From Fulvivirga ligni (GTDB lineage: Bacteria > Bacteroidota > Bacteroidia > Cytophagales > Cyclobacteriaceae), in NCBI RefSeq assembly GCF_021389935.1, contig NZ_CP089979.1, forward strand, positions 3,267,001-3,331,000: DNA of 64,000 nt. The letters are read 5' to 3'. The notes below the pieces were generated by a model, which saw nothing but the letters and a program-made list of their open reading frames with translations, was not told where the DNA came from and made no database searches. Below, in pieces: positions 27,073 to 39,841 of the stretch. Every line of letters starts with the position of its first letter. Positions within the stretch are counted from its first letter, which is position 1. The position numbers and the translations under genes were made by a program.

Positions 27073-29829
27073 ATGATTTATAAATACATATTAAGTCTTT
27101 CGCTTCTACTGAGTTGTTCGGGCCTATTTGCACAGAAAACTGATATCAAATACCTCTCCGGTACGGATAAAGATCATACCGTTTCATGGGATTTTTACTG
27201 TACTGATGGCCGCAAGAGCGGAAAATGGACACAGATAGCGGTGCCTTCCAATTGGGAGCAGCAAGGCTTTGGTAGTTATAATTACGGCCACGATCGTCCG
27301 AAACACGATGAAAAGGGGCTTTACACGCATTCTTTCTCATTGGATAAGTGGAAAGGCAAGCGGGTTTACCTGGTATTCGAAGGTTCCATGACTGATACAA
27401 AGGTAAAAGTAAATGGACGTTCTGCCGGACCGGAACATCAGGGTGGCTTTTATGAATTTAGCTATGACATCACCGATTTGCTGAAGCAAAAAGGAAAGAA
27501 TTTACTGGAAGTGGAGGTGAGTAAAATGTCATCTAATCCATCTATCAATGATGCCGAGCGGCAAAGTGATTATTGGGTTTTTGGTGGGATTTTTAGACCG
27601 GTGTACCTGAAAATTGTTCCTGAAACCCATATCGAGCGACTGGCTATTAACGCCAAAGCTGATGGTACATTTGCTGCCGATATCTTTCTAAATAAAGCAA
27701 AAGATCAGTACGAATTAGAAGCTCAGGTATATGACGCAAAAGGTGAAAAGTTAGGTGCCGAATTTTCTGTAAAAGTCTCTGATAATCAAATGGTTGCTCA
27801 GTTAAATAACTCCTTCAATAAGCCGAGGTTATGGAGTGCTGAGTTTCCGAATTTATATTTCGTAAAGGTATCACTTAAGAAAGGTGATAAGACCATTCAC
27901 CAGATAGAGGAGCGGTTTGGTTTTCGTACCATGGAAGTGCGCCCGCATGATGGATTGTATTTAAACGGAAAGCGAATTGTTCTGAAAGGAAGCAATCGCC
28001 ATAGTTTTTGGCCGGAGACGGGGCGCACACTGAGCCATGATCTACATGTAATGGATGCCGGACTCATCAAGGAGATGAACATGAATGCCGTTAGGATGTC
28101 GCACTACCCGCCTGATAAGGATTTTCTGCATGTGTGCGATTCTATAGGACTGTATGTGATTGATGAGCTGGCGGGGTGGCAATCCAAATACGATACGGAA
28201 ATGGCCAGGCGATTGGTTAAGGAGCTGATTGTCAGAGATGTAAATCATTCGTCTATTCTCTTTTGGGCCAATGGCAATGAAGGTGGTTGGAACAGAGACG
28301 TGGATGGCGACTACAAGCTTTATGATCCTCAAAATAGAAACGTAATTCATCCCTGGGAATATCATGACGGGATCAATACCAAACATTATCCTGACTATAA
28401 CTATGTGGTGCGGGAAACGGCAGAGGGACAGGAGGTTTTTATGCCAACGGAATTCATGCATGGCCTTTATGATGGTGGTGCCGGAGCTTCTCTGAAGGAT
28501 TTCTGGAGGGTAATGAAACGCCACCCGTATTTAGGCGGGGGATTTATTTGGGCCTTTGTAGATGAGTCGGTCATGCGAACAGATCGGGATAATGCTCTTG
28601 ATTCTGATGGAAATCATGCTGCGGATGGTATTTTAGGGCCTCACAGAGAAAAGGAAGGCAGCTTTTTTGCCATAAAAGAGCTTTGGTCGCCCATTCAAAT
28701 TATTAGTGACAATAGTATTCTTACGTCAGATTTTGACGGGAAATTGCGAATAGCAAATGACTACTCATTTACCTCACTGAGTCAGTGTAGTTTGAAATGG
28801 CAGCTGGTCCGTTTTCCTTCCGTAAGCGATCAGAGTACTAAGAACTTAATCTTGGCCCAGGGCCAACCAAAGCCACTGGAACTGATGCCTGGGGAGCATG
28901 GCATTTTAGATTTAAACTTACCCGCCGATTGGGCAGCCAGTGATGCGCTATACCTAACGGCTTATGACATCAATGGCCGGGAGATTTTCACCTGGAGCTG
29001 GTCAGTGAAAGCACCAAAAGCTTTTGTTCCTGCTTCAACGGGAGCCGCATCATCTACTATTACTGTGTCAGACAACGAAAAAATATTGATTGTCAAGGAT
29101 CAGGGGATTGATTTACAATTTGATAAAAGCACTGGTTTTCTCTCTCAAATAGAGAAGGGAAGCAAGAAGATTTCATTGTCAGGAGGGCCTTCACTGGCGG
29201 GGGTGAATACCAAGCTAACCTCTTTTAAGTATAGTCAGGAAAATGAAGGTTACACTGTGCAGGCTGAATATGATGGTGATGCCACTTTGAAGGTGAAATG
29301 GACCTTCACGCCAGGGCAGCCTGTAAAGATGGAGTACACCTACAAGCAGCAAGGAGAGGCCGACTTTATGGGAATCACTTTCGACTATCCTGAAGATAAA
29401 ATATCGGGAATGAAATGGCTGGGCAGAGGGCCTTATCGTGTCTGGAAAAACCGGATGCAAGGACTACAGTTTGGCGTGTGGGAGAAGGAATACAACAACA
29501 GCATTACCGGAGAAACCACCGAGTACCCGGAATTCAAAGGTTTTCATGCAGAAGTGAACTGGGTGCAGATACAAAATAAGGAATTACCATTTACGGTCTA
29601 CACCGAAGATGAGCATATGTACTTTCAAATGTTGCAGCCATCTCGCGAGCAGGATGCACTGCAAAGTAACAACGTTGAGCCAGCCTTTCCGAAAGGCAGC
29701 TTTGGCTTTTTGCAGGGCATTAGCGCTATCGGTACCAAATTCCAATCTGCTACAGTGATGGGGCCAGAAGGGCAGAAATATCGCAATAAAGACCAGTGGG
29801 TTTCAGGCACGCTCTGGTTTAATTTTTAA
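27073..29829 (+). CDS. GH2-family glycosidase, secreted
   Basis: A 918-residue glycoside hydrolase family 2 enzyme (beta-galactosidase, beta-mannosidase or beta-glucuronidase activities occur in the family). The N-terminus is a signal peptide that could be cleaved by signal peptidase I (after GLFA) or act as a lipoprotein signal (LLSC). A jelly-roll sugar-binding domain, an Ig-like domain and a TIM barrel follow. The acid/base Glu is expected in FWANGNEGGWN and the nucleophile in PTEFMHGLYDGG. The C-terminal half resembles the small-chain region of LacZ (YPEDKISGMKWLGRGPYRVW). Substrate specificity cannot be read from sequence; in this operon it probably removes side chains. Confidence 0.88.
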   Translation: MIYKYILSLSLLLSCSGLFAQKTDIKYLSGTDKDHTVSWDFYCTDGRKSGKWTQIAVPSNWEQQGFGSYNYGHDRPKHDEKGLYTHSFSLDKWKGKRVYLVFEGSMTDTKVKVNGRSAGPEHQGGFYEFSYDITDLLKQKGKNLLEVEVSKMSSNPSINDAERQSDYWVFGGIFRPVYLKIVPETHIERLAINAKADGTFAADIFLNKAKDQYELEAQVYDAKGEKLGAEFSVKVSDNQMVAQLNNSFNKPRLWSAEFPNLYFVKVSLKKGDKTIHQIEERFGFRTMEVRPHDGLYLNGKRIVLKGSNRHSFWPETGRTLSHDLHVMDAGLIKEMNMNAVRMSHYPPDKDFLHVCDSIGLYVIDELAGWQSKYDTEMARRLVKELIVRDVNHSSILFWANGNEGGWNRDVDGDYKLYDPQNRNVIHPWEYHDGINTKHYPDYNYVVRETAEGQEVFMPTEFMHGLYDGGAGASLKDFWRVMKRHPYLGGGFIWAFVDESVMRTDRDNALDSDGNHAADGILGPHREKEGSFFAIKELWSPIQIISDNSILTSDFDGKLRIANDYSFTSLSQCSLKWQLVRFPSVSDQSTKNLILAQGQPKPLELMPGEHGILDLNLPADWAASDALYLTAYDINGREIFTWSWSVKAPKAFVPASTGAASSTITVSDNEKILIVKDQGIDLQFDKSTGFLSQIEKGSKKISLSGGPSLAGVNTKLTSFKYSQENEGYTVQAEYDGDATLKVKWTFTPGQPVKMEYTYKQQGEADFMGITFDYPEDKISGMKWLGRGPYRVWKNRMQGLQFGVWEKEYNNSITGETTEYPEFKGFHAEVNWVQIQNKELPFTVYTEDEHMYFQMLQPSREQDALQSNNVEPAFPKGSFGFLQGISAIGTKFQSATVMGPEGQKYRNKDQWVSGTLWFNF

Positions 29830-29862
29830 ATATAGAAACAGCTAAGATTTACAATAATTATA

Positions 29863-31113
29863 ATGAACCGAAACACTTATTTAAATGCTCAGATGAGCAC
29901 TTCTTTTCGCAAGACATCTTATTGGATGGTTGGCATTTTGATATTGATGGGTGCTTGCAATACCCCTGAAAAGAAAACGCAGGAAGTAAAAGAGCTCCCG
30001 GAGATTTCGCTTAAGGCTACCATGGTAATCGATACCATGGAAGCGCTCACTGATATTGCTTTTCCGCCCAATGGTGACCTGTGGGTAACAGAGCAATCTG
30101 GTAAAATATCAGTAATTAGAGATGGCGAACTTCAGGAAGAGCTATTGTTAGACATCACCGACAAAACGGTGCCCATGCATAATGGCTATGAAGAACGTGG
30201 TATCCTCGGAATAGCGCTACATCCTGATTTTGAGCACAATAATAAGTTTTATTTACACTATAGCAGGCCATCAACAGAAGGATCTAATCATACCTCAGTG
30301 GTGTCGGAGTTCACCTTCAATGGCGCTACCGCTGATGCTGATAGTGAAAGAGTAATACTCACCCAAGAGCAGCCGGATGGCAACCATAACGGTGGGTGTG
30401 TGAAGTTTGGCCCTGATGGATACCTCTACATTTCGTTTGGCGATGGCGGTGGCCAGCATGATGAGCACGGAGCCATTGGGAATGGTCAGGACCTCACTAC
30501 GTGGCTGGGAAAGATCCTGAGAATTGATGTGAATGCCGAGAGTCCATACGTGGTGCCAGCGGATAACCCATTTGTCAATACCACCGATGCCAGGCCTGAA
30601 ATTTGGGCTTACGGATTCCGCAATCCGTACAGAATGTCTTTTGATAAGTCAACAGGGAAGCTATTCGTAGGTGAAGTAGGTCAGGACCTGTGGGAAGAGG
30701 TGGACATCATAGAGAAAGGCGGTAACTATGGCTGGAAAATACTGGAAGGTACCCACTGTCATAATTCTGAAAATAAACCAGATAGCAGTTGTGATAAAAG
30801 CCTCATGATCATGCCGATAGCAGAATACAGCCACAAAGTAGGAGTGAGTATAACAGGAGGATTTGTATATCAGGGTGAAACCATACCTGAGTTGAAAGGA
30901 AGATATGTTTTCGCTGACTGGACCGGGCCTTTCTTCTATCTGGAGCAGCAGGAAGATGAGTGGACACGTGCGAGTATAGTGATGAATGATCTACCAGAAA
31001 ATTCTAAAATCACAGGCATTAGCGAAGATCGCAATGGGGAGCTTTACTTCCTGACTAACCCTGACACCGGGCCAGGAAACAAAAAATGCGGCATTTATAA
31101 AATCACAAAATAG
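29863..31113 (+). CDS. PQQ-dependent sugar dehydrogenase (GSDH/sorbosone type), lipoprotein
   Basis: A six-bladed beta-propeller dehydrogenase that oxidises aldoses or related sugars in the periplasm with pyrroloquinoline quinone. Seen: ERGILGIALHPDF, NHNGGCVKFGPDGYLYISFG, AYGFRNPYRMSFD and GGNYGWKILEG, all hallmark segments of the soluble-glucose-dehydrogenase family. The lipoprotein signal is LILMGAC; ATG 29893 is an alternative start. A c-type cytochrome gene follows 39 bp downstream and is the probable electron acceptor. An oxidoreductase pair in a mannan PUL is unusual. No PQQ biosynthesis genes are in the window. Confidence 0.85.
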   Translation: MNRNTYLNAQMSTSFRKTSYWMVGILILMGACNTPEKKTQEVKELPEISLKATMVIDTMEALTDIAFPPNGDLWVTEQSGKISVIRDGELQEELLLDITDKTVPMHNGYEERGILGIALHPDFEHNNKFYLHYSRPSTEGSNHTSVVSEFTFNGATADADSERVILTQEQPDGNHNGGCVKFGPDGYLYISFGDGGGQHDEHGAIGNGQDLTTWLGKILRIDVNAESPYVVPADNPFVNTTDARPEIWAYGFRNPYRMSFDKSTGKLFVGEVGQDLWEEVDIIEKGGNYGWKILEGTHCHNSENKPDSSCDKSLMIMPIAEYSHKVGVSITGGFVYQGETIPELKGRYVFADWTGPFFYLEQQEDEWTRASIVMNDLPENSKITGISEDRNGELYFLTNPDTGPGNKKCGIYKITK

Positions 31114-31152
31114 ACTATAACTCAAGCAATGATTCAAGATAAATTGAACCGA

Positions 31153-31515
31153 ATGAACATTAAAACGCTGCTCTTAACTGCAAGCACAACAGCTTTATTA
31201 TTGGCAGCCTGTACTACCAAAAAAGAAAACACGTTAATCCAGCAAGTTTCTGAAAATGAAGGTGTTGCACAAGGAAAATTATTGATTGAAAAGTCTGATT
31301 GTATGAGTTGCCATGCGGTAGATGTGAAAAAGATTGGGCCTTCCTTTCAGGATATCGCTAAAAAATATCCTGCTAATGATCAGAATGTCAGTCAATTATC
31401 TCAAAAGATCATAAAAGGTGGAAGTGGTGCCTGGGGACCGATAGCGATGTCTCCTCATGCTGATATATCAGAGGAAAAAGCTAAGGAAATGATCAATTAT
31501 ATTCTTAGTCTTTAG
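31153..31515 (+). CDS. Class I c-type cytochrome, lipoprotein
   Basis: A 120-residue lipoprotein (signal ending LLLAAC) with one haem attachment motif CMSCH at residues 50-54 and a likely axial methionine in GPIAMSPH. The fold resembles cytochrome c-551/c-552 (KIGPSFQDIAKKY, EMINYILSL). It probably takes electrons from the PQQ dehydrogenase encoded immediately upstream. I chose ATG 31153 over 31129 because it gives a normal signal peptide. Confidence 0.9.
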   Translation: MNIKTLLLTASTTALLLAACTTKKENTLIQQVSENEGVAQGKLLIEKSDCMSCHAVDVKKIGPSFQDIAKKYPANDQNVSQLSQKIIKGGSGAWGPIAMSPHADISEEKAKEMINYILSL

Positions 31516-31636
31516 GCCTGTAAGTCAGTTAAATACAGGAATTTTCACTCTACTAGTATAGAGGTCATTCTCAAACATAAAAATCCATTGATTAATCAAC
31601 TCGTCAAGATAAATAAGTGAAGTTAAAATAATAAGG

Positions 31637-33811
31637 ATGCGAATTTTATCATTAATAACTCAAAGCCTTTTGGTGGCCCTTTTTGCCGTAGACATGGGCT
31701 GTCAATCAAACAAATCAGATCATAAAAATAAACCCTTAACTGACTATGTAAACCCTCTTTTAGGAACTGCTACCTTGTGGGAGCCGGAAGATTTGGGCTA
31801 CAAACGTACCTGGAAACAGCGCACCTGGGGAGCAGAAGTATTTCCCGGATCATCGGTGCCTAATGCCATGGTGCAGCTCAGCCCAGTGACTCAGTTTCGC
31901 AGTGGGGCCGGGTATCAATACGAGGACAGCGTGATCTATGGTTTTTCTCATACCTGCAAAGGGCACTGGAATCTGCAGCATCTGCCTATTCTGCCTGTTA
32001 CGGGCAAGATAACCGCCACAGACTATCGTTCCGGTTTTAGTCATGATAATGAAGCGGCTCGTCCCGGTTATTATCAGGTGCAGTTAGATAGATACCATGT
32101 AAATGCCGAGCTTACTTCCACGCTGCGTTGTGCTTTTCATAAGTATACCTTCCGGAAAGAGGATGAAAAATCCGTGCTGGTAAATGTGAAGCGTTCTAAC
32201 AATCATGTGCGTGAATGGAATATCCAAAAGGCTGGTGAACATGCTTTTAGCGGCATGCAGGATGGTGAAGGCAGGATTTTCTATTATGCCATAAGCAACT
32301 ACCCGGTGGATAGCATTGAGCAGGTGAAGGAAGATCAGGATGAAGTGGCCTTAGTGCACTTTGTAGATAGCAAAGGGGCGAAGCCGCTGGAGCTTAAAAT
32401 CGGGTTTTCTTTTGTAAGCATTGAGAATGCTAAGATGAATCTGGAGGCAGAAATGGAGCAGAAATCTTTCGCTCAGGTGCAAAGTGAGGCCGATTCTACC
32501 TGGCAAAATCTGTTGAGCAAAATCAATGTAGAAGGTGGTACTGAAAGAGAAAAAGGCTTGTTTTATTCCTGCTTGTATCGATCATTTTTGTGGCCTGCTC
32601 TGCGTAGCGATGTAAACCATGAGTATACTGATGAACGCGGTGAAGTAGTAAACAAAGGCTTTAACAAATACACTGATCCTTCTTTTTGGGATGATTACCG
32701 CAATAAATTGATATTGCTGGGTATGCTTTCGCCTGATGTGGCCACGGACGTGCTCAAATCCATTATTGACAAGGGAGAGAAAACAGGAGGATATATGCCC
32801 ACATTCTTTCATGGCGACCATGCATCCACCTTTGTAGCGGGTAGTTATTTGAGAGGTCTTAAGGATTTCGATCTCAACAGGGCTTATAAGTTGCTGTTGA
32901 ATAATGCTTTTGTTCCCGGCAGAGGCGGCAGACGCTACCTGGATGAATACCTGGAAAGAGGCTGGATCGCTGAAAAAGACACCGTAAATGTGCCTACCTG
33001 GGATGAATACAAGGGCGCTGTTACTAAAACAGTGGAATATGCTTATGATGATTATGCTATTGCCTTAATAGCCAAAGCGTTGGGTGATGAAGAACACTAC
33101 CAAACATTGATGGAGCGCTCTGATAATTACAAGAAGGTGTTTGACCCAAGCACCGGTTTTTGGCGAGGCCGCATAGAGGATGGCAGCTGGATTGAAGACT
33201 TTGATCCTTACTACCCTTATTTCCAATACATGTACAGGGAAGCTAACGCCTGGAATGCGCTGTTCTTTGCGCCACATGATCCTGAGGGCATGATTGAGCT
33301 CTACCCAAGTAAGCAGGCAGTGGAAGATAAGCTGGATTCTCTTTTCTCTGAGCCATGGAGAGGCTATGAGGTGCACAACATGACCGGTTTTATAGGAAAT
33401 TACTGCCATGGCAACCAACCCGGACACAGCATTCCCTACACCTACTACTTCATAGATAAGCAGGAAAAAGCTCAGGTAATGCTGGATAGCATCATGAACC
33501 ACTTCTACGATATGGGCGCTGATAAGCTGGCCTATTCCGGAATGGATGATGCCGGAGAAATGTCAGCCTGGTATGTGTTCAATTCCATTGGCCTTTATAC
33601 CTATTCACCTGCAGATCCTGAATACCTTGTTACCGTACCGCTATTCGATAAGGTGACTTTCAACTTGCAGGGCAAGCCTTTTACCATCGTGAAAGAAGGA
33701 GAGGGGGAGAAGATTACAAGTATTACCTATGGCGATGATACTCTGGATGGATACTTCATCACCCATCAGCAGCTGCAGGAAGGTAAGGAGCTGGTAGTCA
33801 ATACGAAATAA
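31637..33811 (+). CDS. GH92 alpha-mannosidase, lipoprotein
   Basis: A calcium-dependent exo-alpha-mannosidase (family members cleave alpha-1,2, 1,3 or 1,4-mannosidic bonds). The signal ends in DMGC. Family marks: DYVNPLLGT at the start of the mature protein, FPGSSVPNAMVQLSP, the segment FWDDYRNKLILLGML, NYCHGNQPGHSIPYTYYF, and GMDDAGEMSAWYVFNSIG with the expected acidic residues. At 724 residues it has the usual family length. Together with the two GH76 enzymes it defines the locus as an alpha-mannan system. The gene is separated from the cytochrome by 121 bp without a clear terminator. Confidence 0.95.
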   Translation: MRILSLITQSLLVALFAVDMGCQSNKSDHKNKPLTDYVNPLLGTATLWEPEDLGYKRTWKQRTWGAEVFPGSSVPNAMVQLSPVTQFRSGAGYQYEDSVIYGFSHTCKGHWNLQHLPILPVTGKITATDYRSGFSHDNEAARPGYYQVQLDRYHVNAELTSTLRCAFHKYTFRKEDEKSVLVNVKRSNNHVREWNIQKAGEHAFSGMQDGEGRIFYYAISNYPVDSIEQVKEDQDEVALVHFVDSKGAKPLELKIGFSFVSIENAKMNLEAEMEQKSFAQVQSEADSTWQNLLSKINVEGGTEREKGLFYSCLYRSFLWPALRSDVNHEYTDERGEVVNKGFNKYTDPSFWDDYRNKLILLGMLSPDVATDVLKSIIDKGEKTGGYMPTFFHGDHASTFVAGSYLRGLKDFDLNRAYKLLLNNAFVPGRGGRRYLDEYLERGWIAEKDTVNVPTWDEYKGAVTKTVEYAYDDYAIALIAKALGDEEHYQTLMERSDNYKKVFDPSTGFWRGRIEDGSWIEDFDPYYPYFQYMYREANAWNALFFAPHDPEGMIELYPSKQAVEDKLDSLFSEPWRGYEVHNMTGFIGNYCHGNQPGHSIPYTYYFIDKQEKAQVMLDSIMNHFYDMGADKLAYSGMDDAGEMSAWYVFNSIGLYTYSPADPEYLVTVPLFDKVTFNLQGKPFTIVKEGEGEKITSITYGDDTLDGYFITHQQLQEGKELVVNTK

Positions 33812-33834
33812 GTCTAATTACAATTAAAAATTAA

Positions 33835-37113
<3,279 letters not shown>

Positions 37114-37127
37114 TTTTAGAATGAAAG

Positions 37128-37155
37128 GAGAGGGGGTTTTGGCCCCCTTTTTTTT
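37128..37155 (+). terminator. Rho-independent terminator closing the PUL
   Basis: GGGGG-TTTTGG-CCCCC hairpin followed by nine T, 15 bp after the stop of the last GH2 gene. No comparable terminator was seen inside the PUL, which supports a long transcript. Confidence 0.9.
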
Positions 37156-37322
37156 GTGGTTAGGGGATTGATTATTTTATTGGAGATTGGTTAAAGTACT
37201 TATGAATGAATATTATTACGAATCAATACCAGGCTCTATGCCTTGTGGTATATAAATACGAATATTAAAAATATATTACCCTTAGTTATCCTCATTTTTT
37301 TTGCAGGTTGAACTAGATAGAT

Positions 37323-37925
37323 ATGAATAAAATATTGAAGTACGGATTATTGTTATTTATACTTGTGAATTGCTCTAACGGTGTAAAGAAACAAGGATCT
37401 GAGGTGTTAGATTATGAACAGCTATCTTTTAAGGATGGAGAGGGGTATTATCGGGGCAAACCTTACAATGGGGTGGTGGTCTCTAAGCACCCAAACGGTC
37501 AGAAAAAATTTGAATCTGTATTTAAAAATGGAACTGATAATGGAGAATTTAGGGAATGGGATGATGAAGGTAATTTACTAGAATTGAGTCAATCTCAGAA
37601 CGGTAAAAATCATGGAAAATATGTACGCTATTATCCTTCAGGGAAGAAATATTTTCAGGTGGAATATTATAAAGGACAGCCAACAGGAGAGGCAACTGAA
37701 TGGCATGAGAATGGTAAAATTAAAATAGCCTATTATTATGAAAATGGCCTAGAAAACGGTTCTTATATCTTATGGGATAGTACGGGAACAAAACTACTGG
37801 AAGGACAGATGAAGGATGGTAAAAGAGATGGTGAATGGCATGAATATTGGAAAAACCAAGGATATATGGTTATTAATACCTACAATAAAGGAGAGTTAGT
37901 GGACTCTAAAAAAACTTCAAAATAG
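37323..37925 (+). CDS. MORN-like repeat lipoprotein (YwqK family)
   Basis: A 200-residue protein with a lipoprotein signal (LLLFILVNC) and at least five repeats of about 22 residues of the type G-x-(Y/W)-x-x-(Y/W)-x-x-(S/N)G (for example GKYVRYYPSGKKYFQVEYY). This is the pattern of the YwqK/MORN-2 family, some members of which are described as antitoxins or immunity proteins. Function here is unknown. It is the first gene of the accessory island, and base composition is more A/T-rich than in the PUL. Confidence 0.7.
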   Translation: MNKILKYGLLLFILVNCSNGVKKQGSEVLDYEQLSFKDGEGYYRGKPYNGVVVSKHPNGQKKFESVFKNGTDNGEFREWDDEGNLLELSQSQNGKNHGKYVRYYPSGKKYFQVEYYKGQPTGEATEWHENGKIKIAYYYENGLENGSYILWDSTGTKLLEGQMKDGKRDGEWHEYWKNQGYMVINTYNKGELVDSKKTSK

Positions 37926-37974
37926 AAAGTGTTAATTGATACTTTCAGTCAGACAAAATGTTTCAAAAAAAAGG

Positions 37975-38790
37975 ATGAAAATGAAGGATATTGTACTAAT
38001 AACTGTTGTTTTTTTGTTTCTCTCCTGCATCAACGAATCATCCCCAGAATATCTAATCACAAAAGATCAAGAATTAAAAATTAAGAATATAATCAGTTCG
38101 CATACCTCTGATTTGGAAAAATCGATAACAAAAAAAGAACTATGTTATTTTAAAGAATTTATAAAGAGATATGATTTTAATGGCGAGTATTATGACAATT
38201 TTACCTCTGGATATTATATTAAATATTTAAATGTTGATTTTATAGGGTTAAATGCTGCTATTGTTAAGAAAAAAGATAAGTATTTTTTTGTTCCATTTTT
38301 AATGTTTAGAGAGCTTATATCTAAATATAATTATAGAGATGGAAATTTAACTACCATCGATCCAAAATTTGAATATGAAATGAATACTTTGAATGCGATT
38401 TTGAAGATGGATGATGAAAACCACAATGTTCAAAATACAATAAATGGGATTAACATAATTAGTGAAATCTATAAAACTGATGATTATAAAATGTGCTACA
38501 CATGTCATTCTCCAATTTTTAGTAAAAGATTATATTATTTGAGTAATGAAGATTCATGGCTTATTAGGCAACTAAATGCCGATCAAAAAGAAGCTCTAGA
38601 AATACAAGTCAAAGATGACGTTAGAAAAAATATTATTTTTGAAATAGATAAGATTGGGTTCTATATATTAAAATTTGACACGGAGAAATGTGAGCAATTG
38701 CAATCTATAATGAATATTTCGGTTATTGATACGACGAAAAATAAATATATGTATTCAGACCATGCAGGTTTCGAATATGAATGTCACTAG
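37975..38790 (+). CDS. Unrecognised lipoprotein with one CxxCH motif
   Basis: A 271-residue lipoprotein (signal MKMKDIVLITVVFLFLSC) of no family I recognise. It contains a single CYTCH sequence (bases 38494-38508), which matches a covalent haem-attachment motif, and ends in YECH. The gene is strongly A/T-rich and rich in Lys, Asn, Ile and Tyr, unlike the PUL genes, which suggests acquisition. I chose ATG 37975 because the longer frame starts at TTG without a proper signal. Whether CYTCH binds haem is unknown. Confidence 0.6.
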   Translation: MKMKDIVLITVVFLFLSCINESSPEYLITKDQELKIKNIISSHTSDLEKSITKKELCYFKEFIKRYDFNGEYYDNFTSGYYIKYLNVDFIGLNAAIVKKKDKYFFVPFLMFRELISKYNYRDGNLTTIDPKFEYEMNTLNAILKMDDENHNVQNTINGINIISEIYKTDDYKMCYTCHSPIFSKRLYYLSNEDSWLIRQLNADQKEALEIQVKDDVRKNIIFEIDKIGFYILKFDTEKCEQLQSIMNISVIDTTKNKYMYSDHAGFEYECH

Positions 38791-38879
38791 ATTATCATAA
38801 TTAGTTTGATATTATATAAATAGACAACAGGTCTATCGAATCTTTCTCCTTTAAGGATATATTAAACTGAATATTCGAT

Positions 38880-38920
38880 AAAACGATCTATTTACAGAGG
38901 TTCGAATAATCGATCGTTTT
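38880..38920. repeat. Inverted repeat in spacer
   Basis: AAAACGATC (38880-38888) and GATCGTTTT (38912-38920) are perfect 9-bp inverted copies 23 bp apart in the A/T-rich spacer after the CxxCH lipoprotein gene. It may be a terminator-like or protein-binding structure; no T-run of length follows. Confidence 0.4.
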
Positions 38921-38931
38921 AAGATATTATT

Positions 38932-38995
38932 GTTTAACATTAGATTAGCGCATAAAAGAAGTATGAGAATTCGTCTCTTTATACGGATGTTAGGC
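38932..38995 (+). repeat. attC-like spacer structure 1
   Basis: GTTTAAC (38932-38938) fits an integron attC R'' box (RYYYAAC) and GTTAGGC (38989-38995) fits an R' box (GTTRRRY), in the order and orientation expected after a plus-strand cassette. The boxes pair with each other (with G-U), extended by AT/AT. An inner imperfect stem CGCATAAA / CTTTATACG mimics the L boxes. No integrase gene is in the window, so this is a structural resemblance only. Confidence 0.35.
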
Positions 38996-39007
38996 ACAAT
39001 TTCATAA

Positions 39008-39688
39008 ATGATGACTCGTACACTAATTGGATTGGCATTTCTAATATTCTCTTGTGGTCAGAAACAGGGGAGACTGACTGAGCTATCAGATTCACTACTG
39101 TTAAAGTCACAAACAACAGATACAGTTGACAACGCAGTGAAACGGGACAATTGCAATTCTTGGCTTGATGAGGCAGACTCAACACTACTCACCGGTGACT
39201 TTGTGAAATATATCAAGGAAAATGGGAGGATAAGAATTGAATGGGGAAATAGAGACTTCAAGCGAACCTTGGGCCATGATTTTGACTGCGACGCCGCACC
39301 ATCATGGATTCCGACTATTCGATGGTCAACATCGAGATACATTGGACTAGGCTACAGTTGTGGATCTCCTTGCTGGGGGACAATCATTTTACCAATAAAC
39401 TCAGCTGACTCGGTGGTTGAAAGGATGTATGACCTTGAAAAAGAGTTGAGTAAAAATCTTATCGTTTATCTCGATGGTGAGGACTATGATAGATTGACAA
39501 TTGAGAACTGGGTAACTGGAGAAAAACAAGAAGTCAAATCTGAGGTGACCTGTGAGTCAGCCTTTCTAGGCTATTGTATTGACTCACTTAGATTAGTGAA
39601 CGACAATCTATTTATTCAGTGGGACGTGTCTGCTGGGCAGAGTGACACGGAAATAAAGAAGAGTGACTGGGTGAAGCTGCAGATATGA
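39008..39688 (+). CDS. Unrecognised lipoprotein, 226 aa
   Basis: The N-terminus MMTRTLIGLAFLIFSC is a clear lipoprotein signal. The mature part is acidic and contains a paired-cysteine stretch GYSCGSPCWGT in the middle and two later cysteines in TCESAFLGYC, compatible with disulphides in the periplasm. I know no function. It lies between two attC-like spacers, as a single-gene unit. Confidence 0.6.
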   Translation: MMTRTLIGLAFLIFSCGQKQGRLTELSDSLLLKSQTTDTVDNAVKRDNCNSWLDEADSTLLTGDFVKYIKENGRIRIEWGNRDFKRTLGHDFDCDAAPSWIPTIRWSTSRYIGLGYSCGSPCWGTIILPINSADSVVERMYDLEKELSKNLIVYLDGEDYDRLTIENWVTGEKQEVKSEVTCESAFLGYCIDSLRLVNDNLFIQWDVSAGQSDTEIKKSDWVKLQI

Positions 39689-39694
39689 AACAAT

Positions 39695-39786
39695 GCCTAA
39701 CTGTGTATATAATTCATGATGGCAGAGTTTGAAGATTAATTGTTAATTTGGCCTGTCGGTACGCTTTATATGCGAACGTTGTAAGC
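39695..39786 (+). repeat. attC-like spacer structure 2
   Basis: GCCTAAC (39695-39701) matches an R'' box. An 8-bp arm GTATATAA (39705-39712) pairs with TTATATGC (39766-39773) using one G-U pair. The far end, GTTGTAAGC (39778-39786), is in the R' position but departs from GTTRRRY at the fifth base. The overall order matches the spacer at 38932-38995. Confidence 0.3.
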
Positions 39787-39841
39787 TATTAAGCCAATAC
39801 TTCATCTGGACGTCACGATTTACTAACAATAAAAAAAATAA

